The notes: generated by a model not told the origin, from the sequence alone. DNA of 64,000 nucleotides from Bacillus sp. NTK034 (GCF_017303275.1 NZ_JAFKOJ010000003.1:62001-126000); one strand, 5' to 3'; positions 43,420 to 52,232 are shown, numbered from the stretch's first letter. Program-made: numbers and translations.

Positions 43420-44301
43420 ATGAAGAAAATCAAACAGGCAATTGCTGCAGGAGTCATATCTCTGGCAGTTATTTTTTCAGGGGGAGCCGTTTTAGCGGAC
43501 CACGGCGGAGATAAAGAAATAGCTGTGGTGAAAAAAGGGGATACACTTTATTCCTTGGCTAAGAAGCATCATATGAGTGTGGAGCAGCTTAAGGAGCTGA
43601 ATCATTTAGCTGGTACGATAATCTATCCGGGGCAGCGTCTCATTCTATCCGGGGAGGAAGCTGGATACCATAAGATTATTGCCGGATCTTTCAGCAAAAA
43701 AGAGAATGCGGAAAAGCGGGCAGCACAATTAAAGAAAAAAGAAATCCCGGCGGCAATTGGCACGGCAGTTATTGATGGCAAAACCTATTACCGTGTGCAG
43801 GCAGGTGCTTTTAAAGACAAAAAGAATGCTGTGAAGCAGCTGGAGGCTGTTAAAAAGGCAGGAATTAATGATGCCTTCATACTTTCCAAAGAAGATCTTC
43901 ATATTTTTGGCTTAAAGCCGGGAGATGCCTATGAAGAGATAGTATCCAGAATGGGCAAGCCAAAAAAGACTGAAACCCAGCTCAATATTAAAAGCCTTTA
44001 CTATCAGGGTGATGGAGCAGGGCTAAGGGTAACCTTAAATATGAAGGATGGTACAATAGGCAGTCTTGCTGTATATCCAGAATATTTAAGCCCGCGTATG
44101 TTTCCTGCTCTTCCCTTTACTAAGGCCGAAGTAGTAAAAATGTACGGTGATGCTAACAAGTCAAAAACGGTGACATGTTACGAATCAGCCCAGTGTGAAG
44201 AATTAACCTACCAGCTGGATCAATTGGAACTTAAAGCCCGGATTGACAGGGATCAAGCCACTGTTCAGTTTCTTGAAATAACGGATCTGACTTATCGATA
44301 A
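43420..44301 (+). CDS. Secreted LysM-SPOR protein
   Basis: 293 residues. A signal peptide ends near A26 (GGAVLA-DH). LysM (34-76: VVKKGDTLYSLAKKH, IIYPGQRLIL) binds peptidoglycan; a SPOR domain (83-157: YHKIIAGSFSKKENAEKRA, YYRVQAGAFKDKKNA) binds denuded glycan. A third part from about 160 (PGDAYEEIVSRMGKPKK) recalls the DUF4309/SmpA-like fold. It is probably a cell-wall or spore-envelope accessory protein, with no catalytic domain. GAGGTG precedes ATG 43420; the upstream in-frame ATG at 43342 would bury the signal peptide. Confidence 0.83.
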   Translation: MKKIKQAIAAGVISLAVIFSGGAVLADHGGDKEIAVVKKGDTLYSLAKKHHMSVEQLKELNHLAGTIIYPGQRLILSGEEAGYHKIIAGSFSKKENAEKRAAQLKKKEIPAAIGTAVIDGKTYYRVQAGAFKDKKNAVKQLEAVKKAGINDAFILSKEDLHIFGLKPGDAYEEIVSRMGKPKKTETQLNIKSLYYQGDGAGLRVTLNMKDGTIGSLAVYPEYLSPRMFPALPFTKAEVVKMYGDANKSKTVTCYESAQCEELTYQLDQLELKARIDRDQATVQFLEITDLTYR

Positions 44302-44309
44302 TTCCTTTT

Positions 44310-44338
44310 GGAGGCCTCCTGAGCCTCCGTTTTTTTTT
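44310..44338 (+). terminator. Terminator of the LysM gene
   Basis: GGAGGC, 7-nt loop, GCCTCC, then G and nine T. Confidence 0.9.
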
Positions 44339-44409
44339 GAAGGAATATTCTTCCTTTTGGAGAATACTTATATATCTGGGCATTTTTTACCAAACCAGGA
44401 GGGAAGGCT

Positions 44410-44919
44410 ATGAAGCAAAAAAAATGGACACCAAAAAAGGAATTGGACGGATCAAATACGCTGATTTTTGGCGATAAGCCGGAAATGCTGCCTGAACAGG
44501 CATATATTTCTCTGACAAGAGGGGAAGGATTAAATCTCATTCAGTTGTTTATTAATCAGGTGCTGACCTTATTGGTAATGAATCAGATGAAAAAAGCACC
44601 CGGTCTAATCTATGCTGAACTTAATGGAGAGCTGAAGGAATGGAAGGGAAACGGGCAGACCATGACCATATGGGATGGAAAGCAGATGCCGAAATTCAGA
44701 AATCACAATACACATGGCTTTGCAATGAAATTTTTCACATGGATCATTCATCGGAAAAACACTAAAAACTACTATCTTACATACTCTGCAAAAGAGACAA
44801 TCCCTTCCGTTGCGGAGGTGAAAGATATCTTAAAACAGTACGGCAAGTTTTATGATGGAGGTGTTCTAGCCAGGAAGGCTGCACCACCCGGCACTGGGGA
44901 AGATAAGAAGTCTTCGTAG
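44410..44919 (+). CDS. Hypothetical protein, 169 residues (DUF3291-like?)
   Basis: A soluble protein with TIWDGKQMPKFRNHNTHGFAM in the middle, which resembles the W...F....H motif of spheroidene-monooxygenase/DUF3291-type proteins; this is a weak match made by eye. The N-terminus is basic and the C-terminus disordered. ATG 44410 follows AGGAGGGAAGGCT. It is a single gene converging on a membrane-protein gene, with no terminator between. Confidence 0.65.
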   Translation: MKQKKWTPKKELDGSNTLIFGDKPEMLPEQAYISLTRGEGLNLIQLFINQVLTLLVMNQMKKAPGLIYAELNGELKEWKGNGQTMTIWDGKQMPKFRNHNTHGFAMKFFTWIIHRKNTKNYYLTYSAKETIPSVAEVKDILKQYGKFYDGGVLARKAAPPGTGEDKKSS

Positions 44920-44940
44920 AAAAAAAACACCAATTTCCGA

Positions 44941-45438
44941 TTATGATTTTGGAGCTGATGTTTGCTGGTTTTCCGAAGATTTACGAATTAATCCCATAAT
45001 ACCGCGTGTCACTAAAAATGTTGCCATTATAGTTACAAAACTATAATATGAATTCCATGATTTTTTATATCGGATCAGCTGTGTATATTTTTCAAGAAAA
45101 TGTTCAGCGACTGCTGATGGAGCACTGAAAATCAGGGACTTTAACAAAATAACCTTAATACCATTATTCCTTGTCAGCTGATTAAAATAAACACACGTTA
45201 CCGGGAATATTATATAGCTGAAAAGCACGCTGACATCAAAGGTTTTAAACAGATTTACCGGGTATTTGAGATAGCCTTTACGCACTAGCAGATTATCTAA
45301 AAAGGTGGCAATATAGCTTTTTAAAAAGAATATGATAAGCCATTCCTTCATTGGGGGCTTTCTAATCAAATTAAAGAAAGACATAATTCCGAATATAAAT
45401 AACAAACGCAATAGATTTCTTTCGAATTTTCTTCCCAA
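44941..45438 (-). CDS. CBO0543-like membrane protein
   Basis: 165 residues with four to five membrane helices. The end EHFLEKYTQLIRYKKSWNSY, with an acidic residue and tryptophan after a helix, is typical of a small Firmicutes family often annotated CBO0543. Its function is unknown. It starts with TTG at 45438, with AAGGGGGAT 8 nt upstream on the minus strand; no ATG is better placed. Confidence 0.7.
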   Translation of the reverse strand: MGRKFERNLLRLLFIFGIMSFFNLIRKPPMKEWLIIFFLKSYIATFLDNLLVRKGYLKYPVNLFKTFDVSVLFSYIIFPVTCVYFNQLTRNNGIKVILLKSLIFSAPSAVAEHFLEKYTQLIRYKKSWNSYYSFVTIMATFLVTRGIMGLIRKSSENQQTSAPKS

Positions 45439-45624
45439 TTGTTAATCCCCCTTATACACAACCTAAACAGTCTTCCTATATTGTTAAGTTGTTTAACCCG
45501 CATTATACGATATTTTCCAAAGGTTTGGATTGTAAAAAATTCCATCATTTTTGTATAAGGCAGTGGGAAAAAATGTAGCATGGGACGCCATTTAGGGGTT
45601 ATAAAGAGCAGGAAAACATTTCTA

Positions 45625-45653
45625 TTGAAATCATCACATAATTATTTTATTAT
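45625..45653 (+). promoter_or_regulatory. Sigma-A promoter of a long leader RNA
   Basis: TTGAAA (45625-45630), 17-nt spacer, TATTAT (45648-45653). Confidence 0.72.
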
Positions 45654-45659
45654 AATAAA

Positions 45660-45897
45660 ACAAGCTGCATTGTACGTAATCATACTAAAGTTTTAACCTT
45701 TAAGCTGAAATAGGGAGTTTAACATCGGAACAGGAATGACAAGCCTCTGTCTATATGACAAGGAGGACAGGCAGGAATGTTTCTGCGGACACCCACTTTG
45801 AGGAGTGGTGGTTTAAAACTTTCTTATAACAGTTACGGCAAAAGCGGCTCCATACTTATATTAACAAACCAGTTTCCAATCGGGGGCTGGTTTTTTT
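45660..45897 (+). ncRNA. Candidate structured RNA or riboswitch with terminator
   Basis: The region between the promoter and a terminator (AAACCAG 45866-45872 with CTGGTTT 45887-45893, then T) is G-rich and structured: GACA...TGTC repeats, CTCTGTC with GACAGGCAG, and CCACT-TTGAGG-AGTGG at about 45800-45816. It has no ORF. It is either a free small RNA of about 240 nt or an attenuating leader of the deacetylase gene 50 nt further on. I could not place it in a known class (it lacks T-box, SAM, TPP, c-di-GMP and ykkC signatures). The remaining gap 45439-45624 shows nothing. Confidence 0.5.
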
Positions 45898-45947
45898 ATT
45901 ATATAGAAATTATAATTAGCCTGATACTGTAGCTGTCAGGAGGAATT

Positions 45948-46658
45948 ATGAAAAAACTGCTAAAAATCAGCTTATTGATCATTTTGATTTTAGGACTTTG
46001 CTTTTTGCTGTTTGAAATTTCCAAGTCAAGGAGCTTTCAGTTTTTCGGCGGCCTTGTAAACAAAGCAGAAACAGAGGAAAAAGTGGCAGCATTAACATTT
46101 GATGATGGACCAGGAGTCAACACGGAGGAAATATTGGACATTCTGAGGGAAGAAGAAATTAAGGCCACTTTCTACCTGACAGGGCAAGAGATTGAGCAAA
46201 ATATGGACGACGCTAAAAGGATTGCCGGAGAAGGGCATGAAATTGGCAATCATTCCTATTCTCATACACGAATGGTTCTAAAATCTCCCTCTTTTATTAA
46301 AGATGAAATTGAGAAAACAGATGATTTGATCAGGCAGACAGGCTATGAGGGAGAAATTCATTTTCGTCCTCCATATGGAAAAAAACTATTTTTTCTGCCT
46401 TACTACTTATCTAAACAGGAGCGTCAGACGATCTTATGGAACATTGAGCCTGAAAGTCATCCGGAAATAGAAGGGGATGCCAATAAAATCACGGAGCATG
46501 TTGCTGAGAATATAGAACCCGGCTCCATTATTCTTCTTCATGTCATGTATGAAAGCCGGGAAGAGTCTTTGAAGTCTGTTAAGACAATTATTTCTTCATT
46601 GAAAGAGCAGGGTTACCATATGACTACGGTTTCCGAATTGCTTAAGCATCAGAAGTAG
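45948..46658 (+). CDS. Polysaccharide deacetylase (NodB domain)
   Basis: 236 residues. An N-terminal signal-anchor helix (about 4-22) precedes a NodB domain: LTFDDGPG (catalytic and metal aspartates), GNHSYSHTR (metal histidines), HFRPPYGKK and ILLHVMYES. It probably removes N-acetyl groups from peptidoglycan or another amino-sugar polymer at the outer face of the membrane. TCAGGAGGA stands before ATG. The upstream RNA element may control it. Confidence 0.88.
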   Translation: MKKLLKISLLIILILGLCFLLFEISKSRSFQFFGGLVNKAETEEKVAALTFDDGPGVNTEEILDILREEEIKATFYLTGQEIEQNMDDAKRIAGEGHEIGNHSYSHTRMVLKSPSFIKDEIEKTDDLIRQTGYEGEIHFRPPYGKKLFFLPYYLSKQERQTILWNIEPESHPEIEGDANKITEHVAENIEPGSIILLHVMYESREESLKSVKTIISSLKEQGYHMTTVSELLKHQK

Positions 46659-46681
46659 AGCTGTCTGTACAGCTCTTTTTC
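46657..46681 (+). terminator. Terminator of the deacetylase gene
   Basis: AGAGCTGT, CTGT loop, ACAGCTCT, then five T; it starts within the stop codon. Confidence 0.9.
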
Positions 46682-46689
46682 TTATTGGA

Positions 46690-46965
46690 TTAGTTGCCTT
46701 TTACCCCATAAAGAATGCAGCCAACTCCGCAAAGTACCCATAAGATCTTGCTTAGTGAAACTTTATCTGCCATTCCAGTCAATCCAATCACTGTCGTCAA
46801 GAGAAGCACAGGCGGTCCAATCAGGGCAAGTGAACTATTCACAACCAGTGCCTTTTCGATATCATTCATTTTTATAATTAGTAGGGCAACAAAAATTTCA
46901 ATGCTGCCAGATATTAGCCGCAGAATCGCCATCCCAAGAATCGCCTTATCAAGAAAAATAAACAT
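46690..46965 (-). CDS. YqhV-like small membrane protein (DUF2619)
   Basis: 91 residues with three membrane helices: MAILRLISGSIEIFVALLII, ALVVNSSLALIGPPVLLLTT and LSKILWVLCGVGCIL. Residue pattern and length resemble the YqhV/DUF2619 family of spore formers; its function is unknown. AGGAGGT is 5 nt before ATG 46965; the ATG at 46968 is too close to it. It converges on the deacetylase terminator. Confidence 0.75.
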   Translation of the reverse strand: MFIFLDKAILGMAILRLISGSIEIFVALLIIKMNDIEKALVVNSSLALIGPPVLLLTTVIGLTGMADKVSLSKILWVLCGVGCILYGVKGN

Positions 46966-46980
46966 CATGTACCTCCTATA

Positions 46981-47308
46981 CCTTCTTGTCAGTCATTATA
47001 TGTGGGCTACACTAAATGAAGGACAAGTTTTGAGAAGAAAATATTTCATAAATGTTTCGAATGTTACGAAATGGTAAAAGTGTGAAGATCGCCAAAGGTT
47101 CATATTGGGCGTATCCGAGCGTTTTCATATGTTAAAAGACTTAATATTTATTAGACTATTTGAGTTGAAAAGACCCCCTTATAGGGTCTCTAATTGGAAA
47201 AATAATGAAGGATTAACAGGTCGATTTTGCATAAATAATCTATTTTTAATGGAGATGTAATCCTTGATTATGAGGGTTTTAGTAAAATAAAGGAAAGGGG
47301 GTATTGCC
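46981..47308. other. Gap with one weak hairpin
   Basis: The only visible element is AGACCC (47171-47176) pairing with GGGTCT (47184-47189), with a short T run on the minus strand only. No gene on the minus strand would need it. No promoter for the methyltransferase is clear. Confidence 0.4.
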
Positions 47309-48007
47309 GTGGAGAAAGCTATTTTACAATATGATGATTTACTGGAAATGCTGGATGGATTGTTAAGAGAACCAAAAGCCTTCTGGGAAAATTTTTATGA
47401 AGACCGGGACAAAGAGATTCCATTTTTCATAGCGAATGGGCCAGATGAAAACCTGGATGAGTATGTTCAAAATGGCTTGCGGCCGGGAAGAACCCTAGAG
47501 ATTGGCTGCGGTCCAGGGAGGAATGCCATTTTTCTGGCGAAGAATGGAGCGCAAGTGGATGCCATTGATTTTTCCGAAAAGGCGATGGAATGGGCTGCTG
47601 AAAGAGCAAAAGAAGCACAAGCGGATATTAGCTTTAAATGCGTATCTCTTTTTGATTTCCAATTTGAACCTCACACCTATGATTTGATATATGACAGCGG
47701 CATGTTTCATCATCTCCCCCCGCATAGAAGGCTGACATATTTGGAGATAATCAAAGCTGCACTGAAGCCCGGCGGAAAGTTCGGACTTGTTTGCTTTAAT
47801 ACGGATGGCGCGCTTCCTACTCCAGACTGGGAGGTATATCACAGCGGCAGCTTAAAGGGAGGCATCGGGTATACTGAAGAACGCTTGAAAGAGATATTTA
47901 ACAAGGATTTTACTTTCATGGAGTTTAGAAGAATGAAAAAGATTCAGCAGCCTAGTAATCTATTTGGAGAAGATTTTTTATGGGCTTGTTTGATGAGGCC
48001 AAAATAG
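47309..48007 (+). CDS. Class I SAM-dependent methyltransferase
   Basis: 232 residues. SAM-binding motif I is LEIGCGPGRNAIFL (about 63-76), with acidic D at VDAIDFS, a motif II-like YDLIYDSGMFHHL and motif III LKPGGKFGLV. The N-terminal 50 residues form a helical cap. The substrate is unknown; the layout is like small-molecule methyltransferases (UbiE/Tam-like). GTG start with AAAGGGGG upstream. It seems to be co-transcribed with the GrpB-like gene 24 nt further on. Confidence 0.82.
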   Translation: MEKAILQYDDLLEMLDGLLREPKAFWENFYEDRDKEIPFFIANGPDENLDEYVQNGLRPGRTLEIGCGPGRNAIFLAKNGAQVDAIDFSEKAMEWAAERAKEAQADISFKCVSLFDFQFEPHTYDLIYDSGMFHHLPPHRRLTYLEIIKAALKPGGKFGLVCFNTDGALPTPDWEVYHSGSLKGGIGYTEERLKEIFNKDFTFMEFRRMKKIQQPSNLFGEDFLWACLMRPK

Positions 48008-48031
48008 AAGTTTTCAGATTAGGAGGAAATC

Positions 48032-48553
48032 ATGACAAGGCAAGTGGCAGTTGCTCCATATAATCCCGATTGGCCATCCTTATTTAAAAGCGAGGCAGCA
48101 CTCCTCAAGACTATTTTTAAAAGAGAGATTCTGGACATTCACCATATAGGCAGCACGTCCATTCCAGGTCTGGCAGCTAAGCCGGTCATCGATTTAATGC
48201 CTATAGTTAATGATATTGAGAGGGTTGATCGCTTCAATGCGGAAATGATTTCACTGGATTACGAACCGCGCGGAGAAAACGGACTGCCTGGCCGGCGGTA
48301 TTTTCAGAAGGGTGGCAATCAGCGGACCCATCATGTCCATATCTACGAAAAAGGGAATCCTCATATCACCCGGCATCTTGCATTTCGTGATTATTTAAGA
48401 TTAAACGCAGAAGAAGCAAAAAAATATGGAGCTTTAAAAATGGAGTTAGCGAAACAGCACCCCTTGGACATTGAGGCATACATAAAGGGGAAGGAAGCAC
48501 TGGTGAGGGAAATTGAGATGAAGGCAATAAAGTGGTATGAATATGAGGGTTAA
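48032..48553 (+). CDS. GrpB/UPF0157-family nucleotidyltransferase-like protein
   Basis: 173 residues. The start VAPYNPDWPSLFKSEA and the HHIGSTSIPGLAAKPVIDLM segment are the mark of the GrpB/UPF0157 family, which has a nucleotidyltransferase fold (GS...D.D-like). Its cellular role is not established. TTAGGAGGAA precedes ATG. It is followed by the long 52-bp tandem array. Confidence 0.85.
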   Translation: MTRQVAVAPYNPDWPSLFKSEAALLKTIFKREILDIHHIGSTSIPGLAAKPVIDLMPIVNDIERVDRFNAEMISLDYEPRGENGLPGRRYFQKGGNQRTHHVHIYEKGNPHITRHLAFRDYLRLNAEEAKKYGALKMELAKQHPLDIEAYIKGKEALVREIEMKAIKWYEYEG

Positions 48554-48617
48554 TCCATTATTTATTTCTATCAATTTTTAAAATGAGGATACATAAAAAC
48601 CTTTTTAAACCCTGAAT

Positions 48618-49138
48618 CGGACAGCGAAGGCCGAATGGGAGAAGAAGGTGTCCGAATTAGGCATGCATTCGGACAGCGAAGGTCAAATGGGAGAAGAAGG
48701 TGTCCGAATTAGGGACGCATTCGGACAGCGAAGGCCAAATGGGAGAAGAAGGTGTCCGAATTAAGCATGCATTCGGACAGGAAAGGTCAAATGGAAGTTG
48801 AAGGTGTCCGAATTAGGCATGCATTCGGACAGGAAAGGTCAAAAGGGAGAAGAAGGTGTCCGAATTAAGCACGCATTCGGACAGAAAAGGCCAAAAGGGA
48901 GAAGAAGGTGTCCGAACCAGGCGTGCATTCGGACAGGAAAGGCCAAATGGGAGAAGAAGGTGTCCGAATTAGGCACTCATTCGGACAGGAAAGGTCAAAT
49001 CACAGTTCACTCTGTCCGAATTAGGCATGCATTCGGACAGAAAAGGTCAAAAGGGAGAAGAAGGTGTCCGAATTAAGCATGCATTCGGACAGGAAAGGTC
49101 AAATCGGTGTTCACGGTGTCCGAATCAGGCACGCATTC
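48618..49138. repeat. Tandem array of ten units, exact 52-bp period, each a palindrome plus linker
   Basis: CGGACAG occurs at 48618, 48670, 48722, 48774, 48826, 48878, 48930, 48982, 49034 and 49086, always 52 bp apart. Each unit holds an inverted repeat TGTCCGAAT...ATTCGGACA (9-bp arms, 9-nt loop containing GCATGC) and a 25-nt linker (GAAAGGTCAAA then GGGAGAAGAAGG). In three units the linker middle is replaced (for example AGTTCACTC, GTGTTCACGG). Apparent ORFs here are by-products. The linkers are mostly repeats of one another, so it is not a CRISPR array. The rest of 48554-49233 has no gene. Confidence 0.92.
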
Positions 49139-49233
49139 AACAAAAAAGCCAAAAAGATCACGCTGCCCAATTCAGCTGCACCTCTGCAGCCAACAATAGA
49201 GTTCCCGCATTTACAGTAGCCTCCGCCTACCTT

Positions 49234-49965
49234 TTATTCATAATTCCGTTCAATAATAAAATGAGCATAGTCCCCGCGGAACATCGTTTTCGAATACTCG
49301 ATCAGGCTTCCGTCTTCAATATGGGCAAAGGTTTCAAGAGCGAAACACGGTGTTTCAGGTTTGATTTTTAACAGGTCGCTAATTTCATCTTCCGGGAATG
49401 AAATTTCTAAATGCTCGACGGTCTTTTGGATTTTTAAGTTGTATTGAGTCTGCAGCAAATTGTATAAGGATTTTTCACAGGCCTGCCGGTTCAAGCTGGG
49501 GGTCTTTTTCCATGGCAGAAAGGCTTTTTCATATTGAAGCGGCTCGTCATCCGCATATCTGATCCGCTCGAGAACATTTACGGGATCGCCTTCTGACAGC
49601 TCAAAAACATCTGCTAAGAAGGGATCGGCAGGGATCACTTCCAGATTTATTACTTTTATAAGCGGGTTTTTCCCCTGCATTGCCAATTGCTTTGAAAAGT
49701 TTTCGACTGTAGAAGTCAGCCGCTGCTTAACTTTATTGCTTGATACAAAAGTGCCTCTGCCTTGCTGGCGATAAATATGGCCCTCTGTGCTCAGCTGCTG
49801 GAGTGCTGTTCTAATGGTCGTCCGGCTGACTCCATATTTTTCACAAAACTCCGCTTCTGTCGGCAATTTTGTATCCGGTTTGTATTCTCCATTTCGAATA
49901 AGTTCAAGAATGCTTTCTTTAACCTTCAAGTGCAGGGCACTATCCTCGGTGAAACCGTCTTTCAT
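49234..49965 (-). CDS. GntR/HutC-family regulator of the chitobiose operon
   Basis: 243 residues. N-terminal winged helix (about 10-75: LPTEAEFCEKYGVSRTTIRTAL, GRGTFVS) and C-terminal UTRA ligand domain (ERIRYADDEPLQYEKAFLP, EYSKTMFRGDYAHFIIER). UTRA domains bind phosphorylated sugars or similar. It is divergent from the chb operon, whose promoter carries TTGT-N4-ACAA palindromes, so it is probably its repressor, induced by a phospho-disaccharide. AGGAGGAACGG precedes ATG 49965. Confidence 0.85.
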   Translation of the reverse strand: MKDGFTEDSALHLKVKESILELIRNGEYKPDTKLPTEAEFCEKYGVSRTTIRTALQQLSTEGHIYRQQGRGTFVSSNKVKQRLTSTVENFSKQLAMQGKNPLIKVINLEVIPADPFLADVFELSEGDPVNVLERIRYADDEPLQYEKAFLPWKKTPSLNRQACEKSLYNLLQTQYNLKIQKTVEHLEISFPEDEISDLLKIKPETPCFALETFAHIEDGSLIEYSKTMFRGDYAHFIIERNYE

Positions 49966-50012
49966 ACCCGTTCCTCCTACTCTGTTCTTCTTTCTATTAT
50001 TCCATAAAACTT

Positions 50013-50093
50013 ATTGTCATATCAATTATAAAATAATTTGTAATAACAAATTTTAAAAATGTATTGAAAAAATATATATTTGTCATTACAATT
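50013..50093 (+). promoter_or_regulatory. chb promoter with GntR-type operators
   Basis: Promoter TTGAAA (50064-50069), 17-nt spacer, TACAAT (50087-50092). Palindrome TTTGTCATTACAA (about 50079-50091) covers the -10. A second, perfect palindrome AATTTGT-AATA-ACAAATT lies at 50035-50052, and a half-kept one (ATTGTCATATCAAT) at 50013-50026. They fit binding by the divergent GntR protein. Confidence 0.75.
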
Positions 50094-50218
50094 GATTTCA
50101 AGCATAGAATATTGAAGGGGGGTGAATGACTTCAAAAAAGGAATGTTTTTCATTTAAATTAACTGAATAATCTGTTTTATTGATGGTACTATTAGGATAA
50201 GCAATCATTCTATTATTT

Positions 50219-50232
50219 TGAAATCGCTTACA
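50219..50232 (+). promoter_or_regulatory. cre site (CcpA) before chbB
   Basis: TGAAATCGCTTACA matches TGWAANCGNTNWCA at every fixed position. It lies well downstream of the promoter, where CcpA would act as a roadblock. Confidence 0.72.
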
Positions 50233-50249
50233 GAAAAAGGGGGTCAATC

Positions 50250-50555
50250 ATGAATATTTTGTTATGCTGTTCGGCTGGAATGTCTACTAGTCTTCTAGTG
50301 ACAAAAATGCAGGCAAGTGCTGAAAGCCAGGGAATCGACTGTAAAATTTGGGCTATTGGCAACGGGGAGGTTAGAAATCATATTGATTCGGCAGATGTCC
50401 TGCTGCTTGGACCGCAGATTCGGTTTATGACCGAGCAATTGAAGAAGGAGGCAGGCGGCAGGATTCCTGTAGCTCCCATAAACCCTATGCATTATGGCTT
50501 ATGCAATGGCGAGGAAGTATTAAAGCAAGCTATTTCATTAATAAAGGGTGAATAG
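50250..50555 (+). CDS. chbB: PTS lactose/chitobiose-family EIIB
   Basis: 101 residues. The phosphocysteine is C7 in [22 protein letters not shown] is the other family mark. It passes phosphate from EIIA to the sugar carried by EIIC. AAAGGGGG precedes ATG. Gene order B-C-A-F-G is that of the E. coli chitobiose operon without the internal regulator, which favours N,N'-diacetylchitobiose over cellobiose. Confidence 0.9.
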   Translation: MNILLCCSAGMSTSLLVTKMQASAESQGIDCKIWAIGNGEVRNHIDSADVLLLGPQIRFMTEQLKKEAGGRIPVAPINPMHYGLCNGEEVLKQAISLIKGE

Positions 50556-50557
50556 TG

Positions 50558-51892
50558 ATGATGACGTTTATTGAGAAATATATCATGCCTTATGCTATGA
50601 AATTCGGCAATAACAGGCATTTGCTTGCTATCCGGGATGCCTTGATCGGGATGATCGCCATCACGATGGTAGGATCATTTGCTGTTCTATTTAATAATTT
50701 GGGGGAAATCATTAAGCCGTACGGCAGACTCATGGAAAGCATTTTCGGCGAATCCTGGAAAACACTGGGCGGAGATATCTGGTGGGGCACGTTTGCCTTC
50801 TTAACCATATTCGCCGTGTTTGGCATATCCCACAGGCTTGCCAAATCCTATGGGGATGATGGATTCGAGGCGATGCTGGTTGCTGCAGCATGCTTCTTCC
50901 TCTTAATCCCTCAGGTTGGCCAGGTGCCTGATACAGAAGGTGTCTGGGGGTTCATTGGCTATGGATACTTTAATGCTACGGCTTTGTTTACAGGGATTGT
51001 GATAGCCCTTCTTGCAACCGAATTATTTATACGACTGACAAGAGTAAAAGCGTTTATTATCAAACTGCCGGATGGAGTCCCTCCAGCTGTCGCAGGGGCT
51101 TTTGCCAAATTGGTGCCGGGCATGCTGACGATTTTCGTATTTGGGGTGGCAGGCCTACTGTTCAGAAAAATGACAAATGGGGAATTTTTGAATGACTGGC
51201 TCAATGCCACCCTGGTCGCACCTTTGACAAATGCAGCTGATTCATTGCCATTTGCGATCCTTATTGTCTTTCTGGTGCATGGCTTCTGGGCGGTTGGTCT
51301 CCATGGGCCTAATATTCTTGGAGGTGTTACAACGCCTTTATTCACATCTCTCGGAACCAAAAATACAGATTTGTATGCTCAGGGTGTGGCGGATCTTGAT
51401 AAGTATGCCATTTTGGCAGGTCCTTTCCTGGATGCCTTCGTATATCTAGGCGGCTCCGGGGCAACGCTGGGCCTTATCATTGCCATGTTTATTGCAGGAC
51501 GAAAGAGGCACAAGCAAATGCTGGCATTGGGAACGCCGCCAGGAATCTTTCAAATCAATGAACCATTATTATTCGGTCTTCCGATCGTGTTAAATCCAAT
51601 CTGGCTAATACCATTTATTTCGGCACCTGTCATTATGACTGTAGTGGCATATCTTGCGATAAAATGGGGCCTTGTTTATCCGGTCGTTGTGGCAAGCATC
51701 CCTTGGGTGACGCCTGCAGGAATTGGCGGCTATCTTGCTACAGGAGGACATATTTCCGGTGCAGTGCTGGCACTTGTGAATTTAGCTATTTCCATTGTCA
51801 TCTATCTTCCATTCGTCTATATAACAGGGAAAATGGACGAAAAGAAACTGAAGCAGGTGCAGCCGGAACAAACACCAACAATTCAAGGTTAG
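50558..51892 (+). CDS. chbC: PTS lactose/chitobiose-family EIIC permease
   Basis: About 444 residues with some ten membrane helices. PPAVAGAFAKLVPGML, HGFWAVGLHGPNILGG, AGPFLDAFVYLGGSGATLGL and PPGIFQINEPLLFGLPIVLNP are the family blocks, including the conserved sugar-site glutamate in NEP. It imports and phosphorylates a disaccharide. GTG 50555 overlaps the EIIB stop; ATG 50558 is better spaced from AAGGGTG. Confidence 0.92.
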   Translation: MMTFIEKYIMPYAMKFGNNRHLLAIRDALIGMIAITMVGSFAVLFNNLGEIIKPYGRLMESIFGESWKTLGGDIWWGTFAFLTIFAVFGISHRLAKSYGDDGFEAMLVAAACFFLLIPQVGQVPDTEGVWGFIGYGYFNATALFTGIVIALLATELFIRLTRVKAFIIKLPDGVPPAVAGAFAKLVPGMLTIFVFGVAGLLFRKMTNGEFLNDWLNATLVAPLTNAADSLPFAILIVFLVHGFWAVGLHGPNILGGVTTPLFTSLGTKNTDLYAQGVADLDKYAILAGPFLDAFVYLGGSGATLGLIIAMFIAGRKRHKQMLALGTPPGIFQINEPLLFGLPIVLNPIWLIPFISAPVIMTVVAYLAIKWGLVYPVVVASIPWVTPAGIGGYLATGGHISGAVLALVNLAISIVIYLPFVYITGKMDEKKLKQVQPEQTPTIQG

Positions 51893-51904
51893 GCGGGTTA
51901 ATGA

Positions 51905-52219
51905 ATGGATAAAGAAAAGCTTTATCAAATATCATTTCAGCTTATTTTGCACAGCGGGAATGCCAGAAGTCTGGCAATGGAATCCATCCAGAAAGCAAAG
52001 GCCGGAAAGTTCGAAGCAGCGGAAGCAAAAATCCGGGAAGCAGAGGAGGAGTTTGTGCTGGCACACAGACATCAAACTGAGTTAATTCAGGGCGAGGCAT
52101 CCGGGAATCAAATCGATCTGCCCATCATTCTTGTCCATGCCCAGGATCATTTGATGAATGCCCTGACTGTCAAAGACATGGCGCAGGAATTTATCGACTT
52201 ATACAAGAAACTTAACTAA
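51905..52219 (+). CDS. chbA: PTS lactose/chitobiose-family EIIA
   Basis: 104 residues, an all-helical bundle. It has HSGNARSLAMESIQKAK, AHRHQTELIQGEA and the phosphohistidine region LVHAQDHLMNAL. It carries phosphate from HPr to EIIB. AGGCGGG stands before ATG. It is the third gene of the operon, 12 nt after EIIC. Confidence 0.92.
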   Translation: MDKEKLYQISFQLILHSGNARSLAMESIQKAKAGKFEAAEAKIREAEEEFVLAHRHQTELIQGEASGNQIDLPIILVHAQDHLMNALTVKDMAQEFIDLYKKLN

Positions 52220-52232
52220 GAGAGGGTAACGA

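Noticed and set aside
46715..47077. 120-codon plus-strand ORF opposite the YqhV-like gene
   Set aside because: The minus-strand gene has AGGAGGT, three helices and a family resemblance; the plus frame has none.
47171..47189. Terminator hairpin on the minus strand
   Set aside because: Only a 6-bp stem and no minus-strand gene upstream of it that would need it.
48618..49138. CRISPR array
   Set aside because: Repeats are palindromic and regular, but the intervening 25 nt are mostly copies of each other, the unit is 52 bp instead of a ~30+~35 layout with unique spacers, and no cas gene is nearby.
48798..49371. Two ORFs of 92 and 114 codons in and after the 52-bp array
   Set aside because: They arise from the repeat itself; 52 is not a multiple of three, and no ribosome site or protein family fits.
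50959..51360. 133-codon minus-strand ORF in chbC
   Set aside because: Antisense shadow; no ribosome site.
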